The notes: generated by a model not told the origin, from the sequence alone. Counted from the first letter of the stretch, positions 1 to 5,290 are shown. The stretch: DNA of 5,350 nt from Planctomycetaceae bacterium (GCA_005773145.1 SXHS01000369.1:1-5350); one strand, 5' to 3'. Numbers and translations: made by a program.

Positions 1-86
1 CCAAGTTCGTCTCCATGATAAAGTCGTATCAAACGGTAAAGAGAATGCTCGAATTCGTCACCTGTGCTGACCGGCGTTTCAACCAT
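1..86 (-). CDS. Possible 5' end of a hypothetical protein, cut by the window edge
   Basis: Read leftward from an ATG at 86, this gives about 28 codons without a stop before the window ends, beginning MVETPVSTGDEFEHSLYRL. The same frame is open back to a stop at 159-161, so about 52 codons are open in total, but I see no ATG, GTG or TTG start before 86. The composition (acidic and hydrophobic residues mixed, not arginine-rich) looks more protein-like than the competing frames here. It lies on the same strand as the HisA-like gene, about 200 bp downstream, so it could be a later gene of the same transcription unit or have its own promoter. No Shine-Dalgarno sequence is visible. I do not recognise the protein. 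A stop-free run of this length can easily occur by chance, so the call is tentative. Confidence 0.33.
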   Translation of the reverse strand, partial: MVETPVSTGDEFEHSLYRLIRLYHGDEL

Positions 87-216
87 CGTACTAGTGAGAA
101 GGCCGATCGCGGTTTCCGCTACTTTAGCAGAAGAGAATCGGGACAGCGGCGGCTGGAGTTAGCAGCTAGGTACGTAGGCCTTGAACAGGCTAACCCGGGG
201 CAGAGCGCCAGAGTCG

Positions 217-290
217 CAGAGGGCAGGCAAGATGCCTGCGGCCACTGGAGACCCAGAGGGCAGATATGGTGCTTGCTGCCACTGGGGGCT
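217..290. repeat. 37-bp imperfect tandem repeat, two copies
   Basis: Unit 1 is 217-253 and unit 2 is 254-290. Both begin with cagagggcag (217-226, 254-263) and both carry gccactgg at the same offset (241-248, 278-285). About 26 of the first 32 positions match. A shorter 8-bp periodicity (cagag at 201, 209 and 217) leads into unit 1. The second copy runs up to the stop codon of the HisA-like gene. The function is unknown. It could be a planctomycete intergenic repeat family or a local duplication. Confidence 0.7.
223..239. repeat. REP-like perfect hairpin
   Basis: gcaggca at 223-229 and tgcctgc at 233-239 form a perfect 7-bp stem around a 3-nt loop. It lies inside the first 37-bp repeat unit, but the second unit does not keep the palindrome. 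It is 50 bp past the 3' end of the leftward HisA-like gene, so it could stabilise or end that transcript. There is no T-run after it on either strand, so it is not a classical intrinsic terminator. From memory, similar caggcaagatgcctg motifs recur between genes in planctomycetes. That was not checked here. Confidence 0.5.
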
Positions 291-1044
291 AGTACCACGC
301 TGCAACCTGCTCAAATTCCTGGCGAGTGATGCGGCCATCGTGGAGTGCCGAAGCCATCAACACGCCTTGGCAGCCGGCCGCGTGCAGACTGCGGATCTCG
401 GTCAAGCCGGCAATCCCTCCTCCGGCAATCCATTCGACATGCGGGTGACGATGCGACAACTCGCGACACAGGTCGCTCGTACCAGTTCCATTGTCCATGC
501 CCACGCGGGCCACGTCCAGCACGATGATTCGGTGAATGCCGCTGGCGATGACTTCATCGGCAATTTGCTCGGCCGACCGATTCCGCCAGTGTTCCGAACG
601 AGCCCAGGGCACACCAGCGCGCAAGTCAAGACTGAACACGCATCGATCCGGACCATGATCGGCCGTTATGCGACGGATTTCGTCGAACCCGGCGATGGTT
701 TCCAAGCCGATGATGACACGGACTTGGGAGGCATGTTCATGGAGGGACTTCAAAAGTGTCAGGGCCTGTTGATGATGCGATACGCCCGCATCAATCCAGC
801 ATGATGCATGATGTTGCAGGACGGCCCGGTACGAGGCCCAATCCGGCTCAGCTCCGCCCATGGCGTCCAGGTCGGCAATATATACCGGGCAGCGGCCGAA
901 TTGATCGGCGAGTCCACGGGCAACCGCCAGCGGACTCGCATTCTCTGCCAAGATCGAACGCAGCGGCTGGTACAGCGCGCGATTGCCCGCCCGTCCGTGG
1001 ACGACTTGCCCTGACTTCAAGTCCATGACGGGAATGATCTGCAT
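289..1044 (-). CDS. HisA/HisF-related TIM-barrel protein (not canonical HisA)
   Basis: This 251-residue protein has the length and pattern of the His_biosynth (HisA/HisF) TIM-barrel family. The first strand IIPVMDLKSGQVVHG carries the general-base Asp (D8). FSLDLRAG places another Asp (D140) at the second catalytic position on strand 5. A glycine-rich phosphate-binding turn AGGGI lies at 207-211 and a second one, ASALHDG, at 231-237. HisA interconverts the aminoaldose ProFAR and the aminoketose PRFAR in histidine synthesis. Here the HisA RDGT signature after strand 6 is replaced by ARVG (179-182, in LDVARVGMDNG), and the N-terminal region has GNRALYQPLRS followed by YIADLDAMGG. These traits fit the separate 'HisA/HisF-related' family that I recall from methanogens, methylotrophs and planctomycetes, whose substrate I cannot state. 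The ATG at 1044 follows the upstream stop after 6 bp with no clear Shine-Dalgarno sequence, suggesting translational coupling. No histidine genes are nearby. Confidence 0.88.
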   Translation of the reverse strand: MQIIPVMDLKSGQVVHGRAGNRALYQPLRSILAENASPLAVARGLADQFGRCPVYIADLDAMGGAEPDWASYRAVLQHHASCWIDAGVSHHQQALTLLKSLHEHASQVRVIIGLETIAGFDEIRRITADHGPDRCVFSLDLRAGVPWARSEHWRNRSAEQIADEVIASGIHRIIVLDVARVGMDNGTGTSDLCRELSHRHPHVEWIAGGGIAGLTEIRSLHAAGCQGVLMASALHDGRITRQEFEQVAAWY

Positions 1045-1050
1045 TTGAAA

Positions 1051-2772
1051 CTAGAGCGGGAAATCGTCTTCCGCAGCCTGTTCGGTATAAATCGGCAGGT
1101 AGCGATAGTAGACCTCGAGAATCATGCACGCCATGGCCGTTTCGTAGTGCCGGCCGCCGATACGAGAGGATCGGTCGCGTTCGTTTGCGCCGGGGTTGTC
1201 GGGATTGCCACCGGCAACATACCAACTCCCCGTTTCATGCCCCAATTTGGCCTGCGTGTGGATCAGGAAATCTCGCATCTGCCGGTTCCAACGTTCCCAC
1301 TCAGGGCCGCCATAATGACGCATCACTTGAGTGGCGTAGTAGTTGTAGTACATGTCCGATTTGCTGGGGCCCCAACTATCCAACAGTTCGACACCACGGA
1401 CCAGGCCCGGATGGTCACGTTTCCAGCCGAGGTACATGCGACATAACAGGCCGACCGCCGTGGTGCCGCGCCCGGGCGCATCGCTGCTGGTGTAACCGTA
1501 TTGAGCGCCGTAGTTGGACTCAACCGAGTCGAGAAACTGCGTGGCCCGCAGGATCGTTGCGCGAGGGACGTCCAAGTATCCCATGTAGGCGCTCTTGAGC
1601 GCCATTAGCTGCCAGCCCACGACCGAGGTGTCGCCCGGCATCTGGTCACCGTATCTCCAACCACCCCCCGAATGCTGTGCAAAGACGATTTGATTGATGG
1701 CCATCTGCGCGGGTCCACGCAGCTTGGGATCCTTCGTCATCGCATAGGCCTCGCAGAGGGCAATGGCGCCGATACCGTGCGAGTAGTAGGTTCCCTGCGA
1801 GTCCACCAAGCTGCCGCGCTTCTTGTCAATTTGCATCTGACCGATGAGGTAATCCAGACCCTTCTGTACGGCTTCTTTGTGTTGTCCTTTTTTATGGGTC
1901 TGCCCCGCGCCCAAAAGTGGCAGCAATGCCAGGCCCGTTGCTCCATTGACGGCTAGATCCAGGCTGCCAGGATGCGTGCAACGACCTTGACACGGCCCAC
2001 CACGAAAATCCAAGCTCCAGCTGCCATCAGGAAACTGATGGGCCACGAGCCAGGCGAGCGCATCGGCGACGGCCTGCTCACTGGCTCCCGTGCCGCCCCC
2101 CTGCCGCACAAGTTCCGCTCGGTCCTGACCCCCACGCCCCGACAATTCTGTGCCGGGAATGCCCCCCGCGCCGACCAACAGGCTACTGGCTGACGCCACA
2201 TCGGCGGGTAACGGATCCAGGTCATCCAAGGACGGTACGGGTTCTGCGGTTGGGGGAGTTGTGTCGAGCGATCCGAAGTTCAATGCTGCCGTGAATTCGG
2301 CCGTTGCACGTGGCTCAGATACGTCGGCCGCTGAGCTGTCCTGCGGCGCTGAGAGCTCCGTGTTGGTCGCAGCTGCAGATACATCCACGTCCTTCTGATC
2401 GAAGTTGGATGGGTTCAACGTCAGGGACTGGGTCGGGGCCTGAGACTTTTGGGGTAGAGATATCAGGGCTAGCACCAGCAAAAACAACGCATGCGCGGTC
2501 GCGCTAATCAGCCAACTGGGGAGCATGCGCACCCAGTGACCACCGCCGAAGCCACCGTGCTCGGGCGGGTCCCGGTCTTCCCCGCCAGGCTCGTCGACTG
2601 CTGACGCCGGATGGCCGGTCGACGAGAGTTGGCGGACTGCGGGTGGCGGGGCCGCACGCAGGGCGGCATTCGTAGTAGGGGCTGGGGCACCGGCCGTTCC
2701 GCTCACGGCGCGGCTGGCGGAATCGGGCACAGCGTCGGGTGAGGCAGGCTTTCCGGACTCCATATATTTCAT
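1051..2772 (-). CDS. Membrane-anchored prenyltransferase/squalene-oxidase-repeat protein
   Basis: The protein has 573 residues from the ATG at 2772. Residues 1-80 are Ala/Pro/Ser-rich and disordered. About 84-107 is a single hydrophobic helix ending in Leu-Pro and containing S90-x3-H94. About 108-230 is a low-complexity linker. About 231-560 is an alpha/alpha-toroid of prenyltransferase/squalene-oxidase repeats, visible as WLVAHQFPDGSW (241-252), VFAQHSGGGWRYG (363-375) and a final TGSWYVAGG (514-522). The topology is probably N-in with the toroid in the periplasm. The DxDD motif of squalene-hopene cyclases and the DDxxD motif of isoprenoid synthases are absent, so cyclase activity is unlikely. 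A CxxxC pair (261, 265) could bind metal or form a disulfide. The role is unknown. The start is uncertain: 2763 (MESGKP) is also possible. GAGG on the minus strand (2776-2779) sits only 3 nt before the 2772 ATG and 12 nt before the 2763 ATG. The longer frame to 2907 adds an Arg-rich stretch that I reject. It is the first gene of the leftward pair. Confidence 0.87.
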   Translation of the reverse strand: MKYMESGKPASPDAVPDSASRAVSGTAGAPAPTTNAALRAAPPPAVRQLSSTGHPASAVDEPGGEDRDPPEHGGFGGGHWVRMLPSWLISATAHALFLLVLALISLPQKSQAPTQSLTLNPSNFDQKDVDVSAAATNTELSAPQDSSAADVSEPRATAEFTAALNFGSLDTTPPTAEPVPSLDDLDPLPADVASASSLLVGAGGIPGTELSGRGGQDRAELVRQGGGTGASEQAVADALAWLVAHQFPDGSWSLDFRGGPCQGRCTHPGSLDLAVNGATGLALLPLLGAGQTHKKGQHKEAVQKGLDYLIGQMQIDKKRGSLVDSQGTYYSHGIGAIALCEAYAMTKDPKLRGPAQMAINQIVFAQHSGGGWRYGDQMPGDTSVVGWQLMALKSAYMGYLDVPRATILRATQFLDSVESNYGAQYGYTSSDAPGRGTTAVGLLCRMYLGWKRDHPGLVRGVELLDSWGPSKSDMYYNYYATQVMRHYGGPEWERWNRQMRDFLIHTQAKLGHETGSWYVAGGNPDNPGANERDRSSRIGGRHYETAMACMILEVYYRYLPIYTEQAAEDDFPL

Positions 2773-2780
2773 TGTCCTCG

Positions 2781-2809
2781 ACAAACTCCGTTTGTGCAAA
2801 TGCGTTTGC
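2781..2809 (-). promoter_or_regulatory. Two adjacent palindromes before the leftward operon (candidate operator or RNA hairpins)
   Basis: acaaac/gtttgt (2781-2786, 2790-2795, 3-nt centre) is followed directly by gcaaa/tttgc (2796-2800, 2805-2809, 4-nt centre). On the minus strand the two units share CAAACG, spaced 14 bp apart. They end 8 bp before the start codon at 2772. Either a dimeric regulator binds side by side or the mRNA forms two small hairpins beside the ribosome-binding site. No regulator is encoded in the window. Confidence 0.4.
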
Positions 2810-2989
2810 CCGATTCCCGCGGATCGCGCGTGCCGGGCGGCTCTGCAGCGGCCGGGACGGCTTGCCACCAAACGGCCAGGTGGGAAATCCCCCGGCACCA
2901 GGGCCACTTCTCGGTGCGGGCCATGGGATCCGCTAGGCCCAACGACCAGGCACGATCCAGAGCACTAGATAGAACCTCGGCCAATCGTT

Positions 2990-2995
2990 TACAAT
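2990..2995 (+). promoter_or_regulatory. Candidate -10 box for rpmG
   Basis: TACAAT matches five of six positions of the sigma-70 consensus -10 element. It lies in a local AT-rich patch (cgtttacaatag) within GC-rich DNA, about 124 bp before the rpmG start. No good -35 hexamer is present at 16-18 bp upstream. If it is used, the rpmG transcript has a leader of roughly 115 nt. Confidence 0.4.
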
Positions 2996-3002
2996 AGGAG
3001 CC

Positions 3003-3038
3003 TGCGGAAATGGGCGGCTCTGGATGCCGTCATCCGCA
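3003..3038 (+). promoter_or_regulatory. rpmG leader with two overlapping stem options
   Basis: tgcgga (3003-3008) is complementary to tccgca (3033-3038). ggatg (3022-3026) is complementary to catcc (3031-3035) around a 4-nt loop. The 3' arms share 3033-3035, so the full stems cannot both form. This could be a control element for L33 synthesis, but stems this short can arise by chance. Confidence 0.25.
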
Positions 3039-3074
3039 TGAATCCGTCCTCCGTGGCAGGGGGCGGCACGCTGG

Positions 3075-3098
3075 TTCCGATGGCGATTCCGATGGCGA
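3075..3098. repeat. Perfect 12-bp tandem duplication
   Basis: ttccgatggcga at 3075-3086 is repeated without change at 3087-3098. It lies 6 bp before the rpmG Shine-Dalgarno sequence. Each unit carries TTCC, complementary to the GGAA of that site. The perfect identity suggests a recent replication-slippage event. Confidence 0.85.
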
Positions 3099-3104
3099 GC
3101 GATT

Positions 3105-3110
3105 GAGGAA
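3105..3110 (+). promoter_or_regulatory. Ribosome-binding site of rpmG
   Basis: GAGGAA lies 8 nt before the ATG at 3119. It is the only well-spaced Shine-Dalgarno sequence seen before a gene here, and it fixes the rpmG start. Confidence 0.7.
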
Positions 3111-3118
3111 GCCTAAAC

Positions 3119-3286
3119 ATGGCAGGGAAAAGCAAAAAGAAGGCGGAAACCGTGTTCCTGGTCTGTGACGAGACGGGGGACTATAACTACGTCCTGCGAC
3201 GCAAGCCGGGCGGCGAGAAGCTCAAGCTGAGCAAGTATTCGCCCCGTCTGCGCAAGCACACGATGCACACAGAGAAGAAGAAATAG
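3119..3286 (+). CDS. rpmG: 50S ribosomal protein L33, zinc-free type
   Basis: This 55-residue, strongly basic protein begins MAGKSKKKAETVFLVCDETG and ends in KYSPRLRKHTMHTEKKK. The L33 pattern is clear: a Lys-rich N-terminus, a first strand ending in a Cys-containing turn, an NY.LRRKP segment around 23-30, LKLSKYSP around 36-42, and the terminal KHTMH.E motif. L33 sits at the tRNA exit region of the large ribosomal subunit. Zinc-binding L33 has two CxxC pairs. Here only C16 remains: the partner of the first pair is lost (C-D-E-T) and the usual KYCP reads KYSP, so the protein should not bind zinc. The length is normal for the family. The start is fixed by GAGGAA 8 nt upstream. recJ follows 131 bp downstream on the same strand, beyond a possible terminator and tandem repeats, so joint transcription is uncertain. 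Confidence 0.93.
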   Translation: MAGKSKKKAETVFLVCDETGDYNYVLRRKPGGEKLKLSKYSPRLRKHTMHTEKKK

Positions 3287-3304
3287 CGAAGAAGTAATAG
3301 CGAA
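3277..3304. repeat. 14-bp tandem duplication over the rpmG stop codon
   Basis: The unit at 3277-3290 (gaagaaatagcgaa) is repeated directly at 3291-3304 (gaagtaatagcgaa) with one A-to-T difference. The first copy contains the last Lys codons and the TAG stop. The second lies wholly after the stop and carries TAATAG. Confidence 0.8.
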
Positions 3305-3318
3305 AAATTGCCCTTTGG

Positions 3319-3340
3319 CACCGCCGCTTTGGGGGCGGTG
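3319..3340 (+). terminator. Possible weak terminator after rpmG
   Basis: caccgcc (3319-3325) and ggcggtg (3334-3340) form a GC-rich 7-bp stem with an 8-nt loop, 32 bp after the rpmG stop. Only a weak T tract follows (tcgctttg), so termination may be partial. An A-run (aaaaa, 3303-3307) precedes it, so it could also act weakly on the other strand. Confidence 0.4.
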
Positions 3341-3346
3341 TCGCTT

Positions 3347-3397
3347 TGACGGCTCTGCGGGTATGAGGGCTGTGCCGGATTGAGGGCTGTGCCGACT
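3347..3397. repeat. 17-bp tandem repeat, three units
   Basis: Units are at 3347-3363, 3364-3380 and 3381-3397. The last two share tgagggctgtgccg and match at 15 of 17 positions. The first matches the second at 12 of 17. The preceding 17 bp (3330-3346), which include the right arm of the hairpin, also match the second unit at 12 of 17, so a fourth, older copy is possible. The array fills most of the rpmG-recJ spacer. Confidence 0.7.
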
Positions 3398-3417
3398 TAG
3401 ATCAGTCCGCCCGAAGA

Positions 3418-5178
3418 ATGGATGCCATGGGCAAGCGCTGGAGAATACATCCGCACCAACCGGAACGCATCTCCCAGCTACAGCGTGGGAGCCGGGTGTC
3501 GGCGGTGGTCGCCCAGCTCCTTATTTGTCGCGGCATTACCGATCCTCAGCATGTGGACGGATTTCTGAACAGTCGGCTCTCCGGGATGCGTGAGCCGGAC
3601 GAGTTACCCGGTCTGGCCGATGCGGCCGACCGTCTGCTGGCTGCCGTCCGCAGCAATCGCCGGATCACGGTCTATGGGGACTACGACGCGGACGGGATGA
3701 GCAGCGCGGCGATCTTGATGCGGGCCTTGCAGCTACTCGGTGGTCAAGTCCACTACTATGTGCCGCATCGGATCGAAGAAGGTTACGGTTTGAATCACGA
3801 GGCGTGGCGCAAGGTGGCAGCGCGAGGCACCAATGTTGTGGTCACCGTGGACTGCGGACTTGCGAGCGTGGATGAGGCCCAGACCGCGCGCGAGTTGGGC
3901 TTGGAGCTCATCATTACCGACCATCATGAGGTGGGCCCCGAATTGCCGGATGCGGCGGCCGTGGTGCATCCGGGGTTGCCCGGATCGGAATACCCGTTTC
4001 GCGGTCTGTGCGGAGCGGGAGTGGCTTTCAAGTTGGCATGGGGACTCTGTCAGCGGGCGAGTGAAGCGAAGCGAGTGGCTCCGACGATGAAGGAGTTCTT
4101 GTTGTCGGCGCTCGGCCTGGCCGCGATCGGCACGGTGGCCGATGTTGTGCCACTCCTGGATGAAAATCGCATCATCGTCCGGCATGGGTTGGTGAGTATG
4201 AAGGAGCGGCCTGTTTTAGGAATGGCCGCGCTCATGCGCCGCACGGGACTGGATGCCAAGCCGAGTCTCAGCGGAGAGGACTTGGCGTTTACGATTAGTC
4301 CCCGCTTGAACGCCGCGGGCCGTTTGGGGCAGGCTCAGTTGGCCGTGGAGCTGCTCACTACCGATCAGGCGGATCGCGCCGAGGCGATCGCCGAATACCT
4401 GGATCAATTGAACCGTACGCGAGACCATTTGGAACGCAGCATTTATTTATCCGCCCAGAAGCAAATCAAAGAGCAATTCGATGTGTCGGACGATCCGGCG
4501 TTTGTCTTGTCGGGAAGAGGCTGGCATCCGGGCGTTATTGGGATCGTGGCGGGTCGATTGGCGGAGAAGTACGCACGCCCCGTGGTGATGATCGCATTTG
4601 ATGAATTGGGCCAATCGCTGGGGACGGGGTCGGCTCGTAGTGGCGGCGTGTTGAATTTGCATGCCGCGCTCCATGCCTGTGGCGACCATTTGGCTGGCTT
4701 TGGTGGACATGCGGCGGCGGCCGGATTACGCATCGATGAGGCTCACGTGGAGGCCTTCCGCTCACACTTTTGCGAGCATGTGGACGCGGAACTAACATCA
4801 GCCGATCGGGTGGCGCAGGTGCATGTGGACGCGGAAACAACCTTGTCGCAATTGACGCTCAAGACCCTGCAGGAGATCGAGCTGTTAGCCCCGTTTGGCC
4901 AGGCGAATCCGCGGCCGATTCTCTGTGCCTCCAAGGTCCATTTGGCAGAGCCGCCGCGACTGATGGGAGAGGGGCAGCGCCACTTGTCGCTACGCGTGCA
5001 CCAACAGGGGACCCCGCTCCGGGCGGTGGCGTTTGGCCAGGCCGAGTGGGCTGAGACGCTCCAACAACATGCCGGCCCGATCGACATTGCCTTCCGGCCA
5101 GTCATCAACGACTTCCGCGGAAATCGGCGAGTGGAATTACAACTGGTTGACTGGAAGACGTCCGAGGATCTGGGCTAG
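3418..5178 (+). CDS. recJ: Single-stranded-DNA-specific exonuclease RecJ
   Basis: This 586-residue, full-length RecJ degrades single-stranded DNA 5' to 3' in recombination (RecF pathway), mismatch and base-excision repair. The DHH phosphoesterase core is intact: VYGDYDADG at 85-93 (D88, D90, D92), VTVDCG at 142-147 (D145), ITDHHEVG at 166-173 (D168, H169, H170), GLCGAGVAFKL at 196-206, and a further metal-ligand Asp in TVADVVPLLDENR (D242). SPRLNAAGRLG at 294-304 follows. The DHHA1 domain has GWHPGVIGIVAGRLAEKY (368-385), GSARS (404-408) and GFGGHAAAAG (427-436). The C-terminal OB-like domain contains ELLAPFGQANPRPI, where the usual GxGNPxP reads GQANPRP. The start ATG at 3418 has no clear Shine-Dalgarno sequence, and M4 at 3427 is an alternative. 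It lies between rpmG and tRNA-Pro on the same strand, with no obvious functional link to either. No defect is seen. Confidence 0.97.
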   Translation: MDAMGKRWRIHPHQPERISQLQRGSRVSAVVAQLLICRGITDPQHVDGFLNSRLSGMREPDELPGLADAADRLLAAVRSNRRITVYGDYDADGMSSAAILMRALQLLGGQVHYYVPHRIEEGYGLNHEAWRKVAARGTNVVVTVDCGLASVDEAQTARELGLELIITDHHEVGPELPDAAAVVHPGLPGSEYPFRGLCGAGVAFKLAWGLCQRASEAKRVAPTMKEFLLSALGLAAIGTVADVVPLLDENRIIVRHGLVSMKERPVLGMAALMRRTGLDAKPSLSGEDLAFTISPRLNAAGRLGQAQLAVELLTTDQADRAEAIAEYLDQLNRTRDHLERSIYLSAQKQIKEQFDVSDDPAFVLSGRGWHPGVIGIVAGRLAEKYARPVVMIAFDELGQSLGTGSARSGGVLNLHAALHACGDHLAGFGGHAAAAGLRIDEAHVEAFRSHFCEHVDAELTSADRVAQVHVDAETTLSQLTLKTLQEIELLAPFGQANPRPILCASKVHLAEPPRLMGEGQRHLSLRVHQQGTPLRAVAFGQAEWAETLQQHAGPIDIAFRPVINDFRGNRRVELQLVDWKTSEDLG

Positions 5179-5221
5179 CGTGCAACCCCATACATGGTTG
5201 TGCCGAAGCCCTAGTGCCATT

Positions 5222-5267
5222 GCACATTGGGCCGGGTCGAGTACGATATTGCCTAGGCCGATTGTGC
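5222..5267. repeat. Inverted repeat between recJ and tRNA-Pro
   Basis: gcacattgggcc (5222-5233) and ggccgattgtgc (5256-5267) are complementary at 10 of 12 positions around a 22-nt loop. It begins 43 bp after the recJ stop. It might act as a terminator or processing structure, but no T-run follows. Confidence 0.4.
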
Positions 5268-5290
5268 GTGGCGGCCGAAATTAATTTAGA
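5262..5290 (+). promoter_or_regulatory. Weak candidate promoter for tRNA-Pro
   Basis: TTGTGC (5262-5267) and TTTAGA (5285-5290) are spaced 17 bp apart and end 15 bp before the tRNA. Neither hexamer is close to consensus. The nearby perfect AT palindrome aaattaattt (5278-5287) gives an easily melted patch in GC-rich DNA. TACGAT at 5242-5247 is another possible -10. Confidence 0.25.

Larger units (their letters stand above)
2773..3118. other. Divergent intergenic region
   Basis: This 346-bp stretch separates the leftward membrane-protein operon from rpmG, so promoters for both directions should lie here. I find paired palindromes next to the leftward start, a TACAAT -10-like hexamer facing right, a hairpin-rich rpmG leader, a 12-bp tandem repeat and a Shine-Dalgarno sequence. 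I could not identify a convincing leftward promoter. Reading frames through 2773-2997 on either strand are Arg/Pro-rich and look non-coding. Confidence 0.7.

Noticed and set aside
15..329. Rightward ORF of 104 codons at the left end
   Set aside because: Arg-rich translation with no recognisable pattern. It runs through the tandem repeats and into the 3' end of the well-supported HisA-like gene on the other strand.
181..804. Rightward ORF of 207 codons
   Set aside because: It lies almost wholly opposite the HisA-like gene, which has clear family motifs, so it is an antisense shadow.
289..1044. Canonical hisA
   Set aside because: The RDGT motif is absent, family-specific segments differ, and there is no histidine gene context.
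1051..2772. Squalene-hopene cyclase
   Set aside because: The repeats match the fold, but the DxDD catalytic motif is missing and a membrane anchor with a long linker precedes the domain.
2773..2907. 45-residue N-terminal extension of the prenyltransferase-repeat protein
   Set aside because: The added segment is Arg/Gly/Pro-rich and overlaps the paired palindromes. Starts at 2772 or 2763 give a more normal N-terminus, and GAGG lies just before them.
3010..3165. Rightward ORF from the ATG at 3010 overlapping rpmG in another frame
   Set aside because: Low-complexity Gly/Arg/Lys translation that overlaps most of the clear L33 gene, with no ribosome-binding site.
3330..3397. CRISPR array
   Set aside because: The 17-bp units are directly adjacent with no unique spacers, and no cas genes are present.
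3733..5108. Several leftward ORFs of 69-150 codons
   Set aside because: They are opposite recJ, which has all its catalytic motifs. High GC content makes such antisense frames common.
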